Below are positions 1-7,465 of a stretch of 18,517 bases of DNA, piece after piece. A program made the position numbers and the translations under genes. A model generated the notes under the pieces. That model was not told the DNA's origin, ran no database searches, and saw only the letters and a list, made by a program, of their open reading frames with translations. Origin of the DNA: an uncultured Sutterella sp. (lineage in GTDB: Bacteria > Pseudomonadota > Gammaproteobacteria > Burkholderiales > Burkholderiaceae_F). How positions within the stretch are numbered: position 1 is the first letter of the stretch; each line of letters begins with the position of its first letter. The stretch is taken from the NCBI GenBank assembly GCA_902477615.1, contig CABSHY010000009.1:1-18517 (forward strand). The letters run 5' to 3'.

Positions 1-875
1 CCCTTGCGGATCAGTTCGCATACAAACGCCAAAGCAAAGGAGAACAACGTGATTTCAACCAAGCCCACCTTGACGGACTTGAAAAATGCCCAGAAGAAAA
101 TTGTCAAAATCAAAGGCAGAATCGGGAAAAGCGCATAGTAAGTCGGAGCATCCAACGTTTTTTGAGCAAGTTTACTTTCATCAAACTCGGCCTGAACGCT
201 GTCACCTTCTTTCTTATCCATGTACTTTTGCCAGAAATAATGCACAACCCCCATGATAATCAAGGCAGGAATCGTGATCGGTGCGTGGTGATAAAAAACG
301 TAGTCAACGACGTGCTCAAAACCCAAGACTCGAGCAGCTACCACGTTATCCCCACCCAGAGGCGTCGGCACAATCGTTGCCGTCGTAGCGATAACACCGG
401 CTGCCGTTAAAGCACTCATCTTGGCAGCACGTAAAACAGGATAGAGCGTTGCCATCAAAATCACGGCCAAAGACGAAGCACTCGGAATAATGATGGACAA
501 AATGGTTCCGAGCCAGAAAACCAAAGGAACCAACACATAGGGAGAGCGAATGCGTTCCAAGGGTTTACTTAAAACACGAATCACCATGTCATTGGCACCA
601 ATGTGAGACATGTAGGCGGCAAAGCCAAACAACGTCAAGATGATCAAACCGGCGTTGGAGTACTGACGGATAAATAAATCCTTAACGGCTTTGAAGGGAT
701 CAACCCAAGCCAAACCGGAAGCTGCCTTTGCACTCACCACGGGATACCCCATAATGACCGCACAGAACATCAGCGTCAAACCAACCGCAAACAACACCAC
801 CTTGGCATCGTAATTTTTGGCAATGGCCCAACCTGCGAGACCGAGCGCCACAAGACAAATAAGTGCACTAATCAA
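1..875 (-). CDS. dcuC: DcuC-family C4-dicarboxylate transporter (3' end outside window)
   Basis: This is an inner-membrane carrier for C4-dicarboxylates such as fumarate and succinate. About 291 codons are present and the C-terminal third lies beyond the window edge. The translation matches E. coli DcuC as I recall it, especially GFAAYMSHIGANDM followed by SKPLERIRSPYVL, then the HYFWQKYMDKKE loop and repeated hydrophobic segments. No ATG fits the N-terminus. I chose TTG at 875 because it gives MISALICLVALG, which aligns within a few residues of the E. coli start, and because TCTGGAG lies about nine bases upstream. A TTG at 923 is an in-frame alternative that would add 16 residues. It is divergent from the EamA gene. 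In an anaerobe such a carrier usually supports fumarate uptake, exchange or succinate export; which one applies here is inference. Confidence 0.9.
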   Translation of the reverse strand, partial: MISALICLVALGLAGWAIAKNYDAKVVLFAVGLTLMFCAVIMGYPVVSAKAASGLAWVDPFKAVKDLFIRQYSNAGLIILTLFGFAAYMSHIGANDMVIRVLSKPLERIRSPYVLVPLVFWLGTILSIIIPSASSLAVILMATLYPVLRAAKMSALTAAGVIATTATIVPTPLGGDNVVAARVLGFEHVVDYVFYHHAPITIPALIIMGVVHYFWQKYMDKKEGDSVQAEFDESKLAQKTLDAPTYYALFPILPLILTIFFWAFFKSVKVGLVEITLFSFALAFVCELIRK

Positions 876-914
876 TTTTTTAAACTCCAGAAGAAAGATG
901 CTTAATTTTACCTT

Positions 915-927
915 GCCTTTCAAAGGC
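915..927. promoter_or_regulatory. Perfect palindrome upstream of dcuC (possible operator)
   Basis: GCCTTT and AAAGGC form a perfect 6+6 inverted repeat around one central base, 40 bp upstream of the proposed dcuC start. On the dcuC strand it is followed by TAAAAT, which could be a -10 box. Its position suits a repressor or activator site for dcuC, but no regulator can be named from sequence. Confidence 0.3.
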
Positions 928-980
928 CTAGAAAATATCTTTCAGTCCAGAGCTTTTCCTCCAATTTCGGTGACCTCAAT

Positions 981-989
981 TGATATAAT
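981..989 (+). promoter_or_regulatory. Extended -10 promoter for the EamA gene
   Basis: TGATATAAT is a consensus -10 (TATAAT, 984-989) preceded by the TGn extension. No good -35 is visible, which is normal for extended -10 promoters. Transcription would start near 996, inside the more upstream possible ATG at 993. This supports the ATG at 1011 as the real start. Confidence 0.6.
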
Positions 990-1010
990 CGAATGATATT
1001 GAGAGCGGAC

Positions 1011-1949
1011 ATGTCGACCAACCATTCTGTTTCAAAACCCGTCATTGGCATTGCATTAGCAGCCATTGCAGCTTCCTTGTGGGGCACGGCGGGTACTGCA
1101 CAAAGTTTCATCACACCCGGAGGCTTAAGCACACTTTGGGTGGGGGCTTTTCGTGTTCTTTTTGCCTGTATTTTTCTTTTTCCGCTTTTGGCTTGGCGAC
1201 AACGTGCGTGGGCAAAAACTGCAACAGACAAACCGACAAAGAGTTACTACCTCAAAGTTATCGTTGCCGGTTTGAGCATGGCGTTTTTTAACCTCTTGTT
1301 TTTCTCCGGTATTAAAGAAGCGGGCGTTGCTCTCGGTTCTTGCACCACCATCGGTTCTGCACCCCTTTGGGCGGGTCTTTTAGAATATCTTATTAATAAA
1401 AAAGTGCCATTCAAAAGTTGGTTCTTAGGCATTGGGATTGCTGTGAGTGGCGGTGGACTAATGGCGATCTCACAAGCCCAAGCAATTGAATTCAATGCCT
1501 TCGGTTTGGCTATTTGTGTAGGAGCGGGTTTCTGTTATTCTCTTTATTCAGTCACTGCTAAAACACTCGTCAAAGACGCCACACCGCTTCAAGCCTCTGC
1601 TCATATTTTCTTGATTGCTGCGTTAATCGCAGTCCCTGTTGCTTGGTGCACAACGGGCATCCCTGTTTTTTATTGGAAAGATATTTTTATCGTTGCTTAT
1701 CTTGGCCTTGTGGTCACTGGGATTGCCTATTTGCTTTACTCCACAGCTCTCAAAATGATTAATGTCTCGACGGCCGTTGCCTTGGGATTATTAGAGCCTG
1801 TGATGGCGTTTTTCTTAGCGATCGTTGTCGTACACGAACCGATTTCTATAGGCGCTTGCCTAGGACTTTTTGCTATTTTGTTTGGATTACTCTTTGTTTT
1901 GCGATCAGAAAGTCGAAAACCCATACCTCTGACCGAAAATCAAAGTTAA
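1011..1949 (+). CDS. EamA-family (DMT superfamily) membrane transporter
   Basis: A 312-residue inner-membrane protein of the drug/metabolite transporter superfamily. It has about ten hydrophobic segments arranged as two EamA repeats. The first carries the typical AAIAASLWGTAGTAQ near the N-terminus and the second ends in a GLLEPVMAFFLAIVVV helix. Family members mostly export amino acids, metabolites or drugs; the substrate here cannot be read from sequence. The ATG at 1011 is preferred over ATG 993 because GAGAG lies about eight bases upstream and the extended -10 at 981-989 would start the RNA after 993. The next gene begins 22 bp downstream with no terminator between, so the two are probably co-transcribed. 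An aminotransferase partner makes amino-acid export plausible (inference). Confidence 0.85.
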   Translation: MSTNHSVSKPVIGIALAAIAASLWGTAGTAQSFITPGGLSTLWVGAFRVLFACIFLFPLLAWRQRAWAKTATDKPTKSYYLKVIVAGLSMAFFNLLFFSGIKEAGVALGSCTTIGSAPLWAGLLEYLINKKVPFKSWFLGIGIAVSGGGLMAISQAQAIEFNAFGLAICVGAGFCYSLYSVTAKTLVKDATPLQASAHIFLIAALIAVPVAWCTTGIPVFYWKDIFIVAYLGLVVTGIAYLLYSTALKMINVSTAVALGLLEPVMAFFLAIVVVHEPISIGACLGLFAILFGLLFVLRSESRKPIPLTENQS

Positions 1950-1971
1950 CAATACTTTTGTAGGACATATT

Positions 1972-3234
1972 ATGACCAACAATCAATTCCCTATGGTTCG
2001 AGAAGTCCCCTACATGGGGGTCATTTGGGTTGTTCACCAAGCCAGCCTCAGAGGCTTTACCAACGGAGATCCCGATTGGTGTAATCTCGGTCAAGGTCAA
2101 CCCGAGGTTGGCGAAATGCAAGGTGACTGCCCTCGCATTAACCACATTGATTTAGAACCCCAAGATCATGCCTATGGCCCCGTGGGTGGCTCACTTGAAG
2201 TTCGCCAAGCCATCGCTGATATGATCAATCGTCAATACCGTCAAGGCAAAATGCCCTACACGGCTGACAATATCAGTTTTGCTGCAGGTGGCCGACTCTC
2301 TTTGACTCGCCTTTACACCATCTTGGCTGACGGCTGTCGAATCGCTTATAAAAATCCTGACTACACGGCATACGAAGACTACCTCTACGGCCTTCGCAAC
2401 CGTTGCATGCTTTTGCCCATTTACACAAAGCCTGAAAACGCTTTCCGAATTCCGGCCCAAGAACTTGCTAACATCATCCATCAAGAACGCGTGAATTGTT
2501 TTGTTTTCTCCAATCCTTGTAACCCCACCGGTGAAGTGATTCAAGGCGAAACGCTCAAGCGCTACGTGGAAATTGCACGGACAGAAAATTGCCTCTTAGG
2601 TTGCGACGAGTTCTATTCACATTTCATCTATAACGATGACGGCACGCCCGCACAAGGCCCCGTGTCCGCTTTGGAATTTGTCGAAGATGTCGAAAATGAC
2701 CCTGTTGTTGTTTTTGACGGTTTAACAAAGAGCTACCGTTATCCAGGTTGGCGTGCCGGCTGGGCCGTGGGTCCCAAGCACATCATTGAACAAATGAATC
2801 GTGCAGCAAGCGCCGTAGACGGTGGCCCATCAATGCTCACGCAACGCGCTGCATTGGAAGCTTTAAAACCCGAGCGTGTCGCCACAACAACCAAGGCTTT
2901 ACGTATTGAGTTTGCAAAGAAACGCGACTACATGCTCAAAGAGCTCAAAGACATGGGCATTGAACCAGCCCAAGCCCCGAACGGTACGTTTTACATTTGG
3001 GCCAATATTGAAAAATTACCGGCCCCGATTAATGACGCCGATGATTTCTTCTTTGCTTGCTTAGAAGAAAAAGTTATGACGGTTCCTGGTCACTTCTTTG
3101 ATGTTCGCCCCTACCGCGTTCGTCCGGCAGAAGAACCTTACCGCCATTGGGTTCGACTCTCTTACGGCCCCGACATGGAAACGGTCAAAAAGGGTTTAAA
3201 GAGAATGCGTGATGTAATTCAAAAGTACGCTTAA
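1972..3234 (+). CDS. PLP-dependent class I/II aminotransferase
   Basis: A 420-residue cytosolic fold-type I PLP enzyme, expected to move an amino group between an amino acid and a 2-oxo acid. Visible family marks are a YGPVGGS segment near residue 68; SNPCNPTGEV (180-189), whose Asn184 contacts the cofactor ring; CDEFYSHF (211-218) with the pyridine-binding Asp212; and LTKSYRYPGWRAGW (251-264), with Lys253 the predicted Schiff-base lysine and Arg261 the phosphate contact. The C-terminal YRHWVRLSYG region supplies the usual carboxylate-binding Arg. Length is ordinary for the class. TAGGA about seven bases upstream supports the start. Substrate is not predictable: aspartate, alanine, aromatic or branched-chain specificity are all possible. 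It is the last gene of a two-gene unit with the EamA exporter and is followed by a strong terminator. Confidence 0.9.
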   Translation: MTNNQFPMVREVPYMGVIWVVHQASLRGFTNGDPDWCNLGQGQPEVGEMQGDCPRINHIDLEPQDHAYGPVGGSLEVRQAIADMINRQYRQGKMPYTADNISFAAGGRLSLTRLYTILADGCRIAYKNPDYTAYEDYLYGLRNRCMLLPIYTKPENAFRIPAQELANIIHQERVNCFVFSNPCNPTGEVIQGETLKRYVEIARTENCLLGCDEFYSHFIYNDDGTPAQGPVSALEFVEDVENDPVVVFDGLTKSYRYPGWRAGWAVGPKHIIEQMNRAASAVDGGPSMLTQRAALEALKPERVATTTKALRIEFAKKRDYMLKELKDMGIEPAQAPNGTFYIWANIEKLPAPINDADDFFFACLEEKVMTVPGHFFDVRPYRVRPAEEPYRHWVRLSYGPDMETVKKGLKRMRDVIQKYA

Positions 3235-3250
3235 TCTTTACACAAAAGAA

Positions 3251-3290
3251 GCTTCTGACTTGGGGAAAGTCAGGAGCTTTCTTTTTGTTT
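3251..3290 (+). terminator. Rho-independent terminator after the aminotransferase
   Basis: An 11-bp stem (3251-3261 with 3267-3277, one T-G pair) closes a five-base gggga loop and is followed by a T-rich run ending about 3290. It lies 16 bp after the aminotransferase stop codon, so the EamA-aminotransferase unit ends here. Confidence 0.9.
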
Positions 3291-3313
3291 GTCGTCATAG
3301 AATTATTGGGTTA

Positions 3314-3333
3314 ATGGCTTGATATTCAGCCAT
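3314..3333. promoter_or_regulatory. Inverted repeat in the promoter region of the M20 gene
   Basis: ATGGCT and AGCCAT are perfect inverted arms separated by TGATATTC, 28 bp before the start codon and just upstream of the AAGGAG ribosome-binding site (3345-3350). It may be an operator or a small leader hairpin. A TTGATA at 3319-3324 overlaps it and could be a -35, with an A/T-rich -10 near 3338-3343, but this promoter reading is weak. Confidence 0.3.
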
Positions 3334-3360
3334 ACTTTTTAAATAAGGAGCGAATCCAAA

Positions 3361-4644
3361 ATGTTATCCGTTGCTGCTTACATTCCTGAAATGATCAAAA
3401 CCCGTCGTGAATTCCACAAAAATCCGGAAATCGCCTGGACGGAATTTTTAACGACACAAACGATCGTCAAACGCGTTCGTGAATTGGGTTTTACAACGGT
3501 GGTTGGTAAAGCGCTCTTTAATCCTGAATTTGCATTAGGTCGCATTGAATCCGTCATTGAAAAAGCAAAAGCCAAAGCTTTGGCTGATGGTATGGATCCG
3601 GCTTTGATGAAAGAACTCGATGGTTTTACAGGTTGCTTGGCCATTTGGGAAACAGGTCGTCCGGGCCCCGTCACGGCTCTTCGTTTTGACATTGACTGTG
3701 TGAATGTTGAAGAGTTCATGGGCGAAGAAAACGAAGCCACGAAGGAAGGTTTCACAAGTCACAACGAAGGCTTAATGCACGCCTGCGGTCACGATGCTCA
3801 CGCTGCAATGGGTCTTGCTATGGCTCATTGGATCCATGACAATGCTGACCAACTCTGTGGCACGATCAAGATTCTGTTCCAACCGGCTGAAGAAGGCACG
3901 AAGGGGGCCAGTGGCATTGCTCACTCCACGAACCTTGACGATGTCGATTATCTTGTCGGCGGTTCCGTCGGTGTTGCTGCCAAGTTGCACGAAATTGCCA
4001 TTATTCGTGAGGGTTTCTTATCCACCACGAAATTGAATTGCTCCTTCCTTGGTGTTCCTGCTCACGCAGGCTCCTCCGCTCACGCCGGTCGCAATGCTTT
4101 GATGGCTGCTTGCACGGCCGCTATGCAAATCATGGGGATTGCCCGTCACGGCGATGGTGAAACCAGCGTAAATGTCGGTACGATTCGCGCCGGTGAAGGT
4201 CGCAATGTGGTTCCTGTTCACGCCTCAATGGAATTGGAAGTTCGTGGTTCTACCAACGAAATTAACGCTTATATGCAAGAGACGGCCGAGCGCATGATTC
4301 GCGGTGCAGCAGAAAGCTACGGCGTACAACACAAAATTGACATCGTCGGTCAAGCCACGAATATTGTGAGCGATAAAGAACTTTGCGATGCTTTTGAAAA
4401 GATTGCAAAGGGCATGCCCACGGTTAAGCGTGTTTTCGATATCCACGGCTGCCCCGGTAGTGAAGACTGCTCTTTGTTGATGCAAAAAGTTCAATCTCAC
4501 GGTGGTAAGGCCATGTTCTTCTACTATGGCTGCAACCACCACGGCCATCACCGCGGCGACTTCTGCATCCAAGACACGGAAAGCTTGCCTGAAGGCCTTG
4601 AGCTCTTTGCCAAGATGGTCGAAGAGTTAAACGCCGTCAAGTAA
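3361..4644 (+). CDS. AbgA-like M20 family amidohydrolase/metallopeptidase
   Basis: A 427-residue cytosolic hydrolase resembling the A subunit of E. coli p-aminobenzoyl-glutamate hydrolase. Shared marks are EFHKNPEIAWTEF (17-29), ETGRPGPV (97-104), MHACGHDAH (139-147) with metal ligands Cys142 and His144, QPAEEGTKGA (174-183) with catalytic and metal-binding Glu177/Glu178, GEGRNVVP (278-285), GSED (366-369) and a C-terminal GHH (395-397). The family cleaves amide bonds of N-acyl or N-aroyl amino acids. One oddity: in the AbgA alignment from memory, the His of the AVHIG motif falls on Ser202. The start is set by AAGGAG ten bases upstream. It is flanked by terminators on both sides, so it is probably transcribed alone. 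No AbgB-like partner or AbgT transporter is in the window. The exact substrate is unknown. Confidence 0.85.
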   Translation: MLSVAAYIPEMIKTRREFHKNPEIAWTEFLTTQTIVKRVRELGFTTVVGKALFNPEFALGRIESVIEKAKAKALADGMDPALMKELDGFTGCLAIWETGRPGPVTALRFDIDCVNVEEFMGEENEATKEGFTSHNEGLMHACGHDAHAAMGLAMAHWIHDNADQLCGTIKILFQPAEEGTKGASGIAHSTNLDDVDYLVGGSVGVAAKLHEIAIIREGFLSTTKLNCSFLGVPAHAGSSAHAGRNALMAACTAAMQIMGIARHGDGETSVNVGTIRAGEGRNVVPVHASMELEVRGSTNEINAYMQETAERMIRGAAESYGVQHKIDIVGQATNIVSDKELCDAFEKIAKGMPTVKRVFDIHGCPGSEDCSLLMQKVQSHGGKAMFFYYGCNHHGHHRGDFCIQDTESLPEGLELFAKMVEELNAVK

Positions 4645-4665
4645 CCTTTTTTGATTTTTAAGCTT

Positions 4666-4696
4666 AAAGGCTGACATTCACAATGTCGGCCTTTTT
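4666..4696 (+). terminator. Rho-independent terminator after the M20 gene
   Basis: A 13-bp stem (4666-4678 with 4682-4694, one T-G pair) has a three-base loop and runs straight into a T tract. It lies 21 bp after the stop codon and separates the hydrolase from the transporter gene that follows. Confidence 0.92.
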
Positions 4697-4809
4697 GCTT
4701 ATATGCTTCATCAATTTCCTCTTATCTAGGTATTACGTCTCTATTCACACTCTCTTTGCAGTGATAACGTAGATTCATCCCTCGACATCTACTTTAAAAG
4801 AGATAAAAA

Positions 4810-6120
4810 ATGGATATCCTCCTTAATCCTATTATTGTTTCGGTCATTGTGTTGTGTGCACTGTGTCTGTTCAAACTCAATGTTTTATTGTCTTTGATCA
4901 TCGCAGCCATCACAGCCGGCCTTTGCGGCGGTTTGACCATCTCAAAAACCATGGAGCTTTTAGCCAATGGTTTTAGTGCGAATGCCACTACCGCTCTTGC
5001 TTATATCCTTTTAGGAACTTTTGCAATTGCCATTGCCCGCACGGGTCTGATGCAAATGCTTGTGAAGTGGTTGAGTCATCACATGGGCGAACGTCCCATC
5101 GTTTTTTGTTTGACGATCGCTTTTATTGCGTGTTTATCTCAAAACGTTGTTCCGGTTCACATTGCATTTATTCCGCTGTTGATTCCGCCGTTGCTTGTCT
5201 TAATGAACAAGATGCAACTTGACCGTCGTGCTGTGGCGTGTGCTTTAGGCTTTGGCTTAACGGCTCCCTATATTTCTTTACCGATCGGTTTTGGTTTAAT
5301 CTTCCAAGGCATTGTGGCCGATTCAATGACTTCAAGCGGCATGGCAACCACCGTTGACGATGTTGCCTCTGTTGCTTGGATCTTGGGGCTTTCTATGTTT
5401 GCCGCTTTGTTATTGGCCGTCTTTGTCTTTTATCGCAAACCTCGCCAATACCAAGACCTCCCCGTTATGGGAACGGAAGACATGGATAATGTTGAAACGA
5501 AGTTTAGTTTCAAACACTGGATGACTTTGCTCGCCATTGTTTTGGCTGTGGCCGTTCAGATCGTATTGGAATCGCTTCCTTTGGCTGCCTTGATGGGTTT
5601 AACCATTATGTTAGCCGGTCGTGCCTTCCGCTTTAATGAAGTCGACAAGCAAGTAGCAAGTGGCATCTCCATGATGGGTTTCATCGCCTTCGTCATGTTA
5701 ATTGCCGGTGGCTACGCAGGCATCTTAAAGGAAACCGGCGCGGTTCCGACGCTCATTGAAAGCGTTGTTCCTTACATCGGTCAAAATAAATGGTTGGCCG
5801 CTATTGTGATTAACGTTATCGGTCTCGTCGTTACGATGGGGATTGGTACCTCTTTCGGTACGGTTCCAATTTTGGCCGTTATTTACGTTCCGCTTTGTGC
5901 TGCTGTTGGTTTTTCTGCTCCGGCCACAATCTTATTGCTCACGGCGGCAGGAGCTTTGGGTGACGCTGGTTCCCCCGCTTCCGACAGTACCCTTGGCCCA
6001 ACAAGCGGCTTAAATGCCGACGGACAACACAGCCACATTATGGATACGTGTGTGCCTACGTTCTTGGTCTATAACATTCCTTTGATGTTAGCAGGGGTCA
6101 TCGCTGCACAATTCCTATAA
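4810..6120 (+). CDS. NhaC/YuiF-type Na+/H+ antiporter-family transporter
   Basis: A 436-residue polytopic inner-membrane protein with roughly eleven or twelve hydrophobic segments. The C-terminal signature GDAGSPASDSTLGPTSGLN starting at residue 384, with NADGQHSHIMDTCVPTF after it, matches the group annotated as Na+/H+ antiporter family, including Bacillus YuiF and Haemophilus HI_0325 as I recall them. Members are often suspected to carry amino acids or organic acids rather than serve only in pH balance. AGAGA about six bases upstream supports the ATG. The gene stands between two terminators, so it is probably monocistronic. Its position next to an M20 amidohydrolase suggests it might import the substrate or move the product, but that is inference. 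Alternatives are a plain sodium/proton antiporter or a dicarboxylate or amino-acid carrier. Confidence 0.8.
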   Translation: MDILLNPIIVSVIVLCALCLFKLNVLLSLIIAAITAGLCGGLTISKTMELLANGFSANATTALAYILLGTFAIAIARTGLMQMLVKWLSHHMGERPIVFCLTIAFIACLSQNVVPVHIAFIPLLIPPLLVLMNKMQLDRRAVACALGFGLTAPYISLPIGFGLIFQGIVADSMTSSGMATTVDDVASVAWILGLSMFAALLLAVFVFYRKPRQYQDLPVMGTEDMDNVETKFSFKHWMTLLAIVLAVAVQIVLESLPLAALMGLTIMLAGRAFRFNEVDKQVASGISMMGFIAFVMLIAGGYAGILKETGAVPTLIESVVPYIGQNKWLAAIVINVIGLVVTMGIGTSFGTVPILAVIYVPLCAAVGFSAPATILLLTAAGALGDAGSPASDSTLGPTSGLNADGQHSHIMDTCVPTFLVYNIPLMLAGVIAAQFL

Positions 6121-6142
6121 TTGACGACAGTGATGCAAGACG

Positions 6143-6180
6143 AGCCTGAAACTCACAAAAGTTTCAGGCTTTTCTATTTT
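6143..6180 (+). terminator. Rho-independent terminator after the transporter gene
   Basis: A perfect 11-bp stem, AGCCTGAAACT (6143-6153) with AGTTTCAGGCT (6160-6170), encloses a six-base loop and is followed by a T-rich run to 6180. It lies 22 bp after the stop codon. Confidence 0.93.
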
Positions 6181-6191
6181 GTAGAGAATTG

Positions 6192-6226
6192 CCAAAAGAA
6201 AACCCCCAACGCAATGCGATGAGGGT
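6192..6226 (-). terminator. Second leftward terminator in the convergent gap
   Basis: On the minus strand a roughly 12-bp stem (6202-6212 with 6216-6226, one mismatch and one G-U pair) with a three-base loop is followed by TTTTCTTTT. It faces leftward, about 140 bp beyond the gapA terminator. It is either a backup terminator for gapA read-through or the end of a small unannotated minus-strand transcript. Confidence 0.65.
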
Positions 6227-6362
6227 AAAGAAAAAATAAAGAAGAGCAACATGAATTTTGTAATGTTAATAGTGCCAAAATTCTCAAACAAATACGATAC
6301 TTAGAGACTACCCAAAAGTACTAAGTTTGGCTTTTTTCTGCATAGTTTTACTTACCAAATGC
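6227..6362. other. Intergenic DNA between two leftward terminators
   Basis: No convincing gene is visible. The plus strand holds ACTTAG (6299-6304) with CTAAGT (6321-6326) followed shortly by six T's (6332-6337), a weak hairpin that could be a poor rightward terminator. No strong promoter was found on either strand, so a small RNA here is possible but unsupported. Confidence 0.3.
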
Positions 6363-6389
6363 AAACAAAAGAGGCCCATAATGGACCTC
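6363..6389 (-). terminator. Rho-independent terminator after gapA
   Basis: On the minus strand a 9-bp stem (6381-6389 with 6371-6379, one T-G pair), with the innermost bases opening to form the loop, is followed by TTTTGTT. It lies about 28 bp after the gapA stop codon and ends the tkt-gapA unit. Confidence 0.85.
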
Positions 6390-6417
6390 CCTTGTTATCT
6401 CTTTTAAAGAAGAGAAA

Positions 6418-7443
6418 TTAAGCGTTCATCATGGCGCTCATGGTATCCAACATACGGCAAGAGAAGCCCCATTCGTTGTCATACCAAGCCGTAACCTTGA
6501 CCATGCGCGTACCGGAGACCTTCGTCAACGTAGCATCGAACACGGAAGAGTGTTCGTCATGGTTAAAGTCGATAGAAACTAACGGCAAATCGTTGTAACC
6601 CAAGATACCTTGGTTTTCCGGCAATTCAGCAGCTGCCTTCATAATGGCGTTAACTTCTTCAACCGTCGTGTCACGCTTGGCTTCAAACGTCAAGTCAACG
6701 AAAGAAACGTTGATGGTCGGCACGCGAACAGCAAAACCGTCCAACTTACCATTTAAGTCCGGCAACACCAAACCGACAGCAGCGGCAGCACCGGTCTTGG
6801 TCGGGATCATGGAGTGCGTAGCAGCGCGAGCGCGACGCAAATCCTTGTGATAAACGTCCGTCAACGTTTGGTCGTTCGTGTAAGCGTGAATCGTGGTCAT
6901 CAAACCGCGTTCAACACCCAAGGACTTGTGCAAAGCGTTCACAACCGGAGCCAAAGCGTTCGTCGTGCAAGAAGCGTTGGAGACAACCGTCATGTCGGGA
7001 GTTAAAACGTCTTGGTTAACACCATAGACAACCGTAGCGTCAACGCCCTTACCCGGAGCAGAGATCAACACCTTCTTGGCACCAGCTTCCAAGTGCATCA
7101 AGCACTTTTCCTTCGTACGGAAAGCACCCGTGCATTCCAAAACGATGTCAACACCCAATTCCTTCCAGGGGAGGTTGAGCGGGTTACGGTCGCACAAAAC
7201 GCGCATACGGTCACCGTCAACAATCAAATACTTTTCCGTTTCGGAAACTTCTTCGATTTGAACGTCAGAGTTGAAACGACCGTGAACGGTGTCATACTTC
7301 AACAAGTGAGCATTGGTCTTGAGATCACCCATGGCATTGATAGCAACGATTTCGATATCGTGCTTCTTGCCGAATTCGTAATGGGCACGCAAGACGTTAC
7401 GACCGATACGGCCAAAACCAGTAATAGCAACCTTAATGGTCAT
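6418..7443 (-). CDS. gap: Glyceraldehyde-3-phosphate dehydrogenase (phosphorylating)
   Basis: A 341-residue cytosolic tetrameric enzyme, full length for the family. It interconverts glyceraldehyde 3-phosphate and 1,3-bisphosphoglycerate. The N-terminal Rossmann motif GFGRIGRN (9-16) binds the nicotinamide cofactor. SNASCTTN (155-162) holds catalytic Cys159, and TIHAYTNDQ holds catalytic His186. The usual WYDNEWGFS lies near the C-terminus. The residue after the second Rossmann strand is Ala37 (VAINAMGD), where NAD-specific enzymes have Asp; Bacillus GapB, which prefers NADP, also has Ala there. This suggests relaxed or NADP(H) specificity. AAGGGG precedes the start. It follows tkt by 22 bp on the same strand with no terminator between, so the two form an operon. 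It has its own terminator, and pgk does not follow, unlike in some Burkholderiales. Confidence 0.96.
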   Translation of the reverse strand: MTIKVAITGFGRIGRNVLRAHYEFGKKHDIEIVAINAMGDLKTNAHLLKYDTVHGRFNSDVQIEEVSETEKYLIVDGDRMRVLCDRNPLNLPWKELGVDIVLECTGAFRTKEKCLMHLEAGAKKVLISAPGKGVDATVVYGVNQDVLTPDMTVVSNASCTTNALAPVVNALHKSLGVERGLMTTIHAYTNDQTLTDVYHKDLRRARAATHSMIPTKTGAAAAVGLVLPDLNGKLDGFAVRVPTINVSFVDLTFEAKRDTTVEEVNAIMKAAAELPENQGILGYNDLPLVSIDFNHDEHSSVFDATLTKVSGTRMVKVTAWYDNEWGFSCRMLDTMSAMMNA

Positions 7444-7465
7444 GTCAAAATTCCCCTTTAAAGGA

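Noticed and set aside
6116..6253. A minus-strand frame of about 45 codons starting MLLFFIFSLP in the convergent gap
   Set aside because: It has no ribosome-binding site and runs through two terminator hairpins, so its hydrophobic start is best explained by T-rich terminator DNA.
7012..7461. A 149-codon open frame antisense to gapA
   Set aside because: It covers conserved gapA codons on the opposite strand, has no family resemblance, and its composition follows from gapA codon use.
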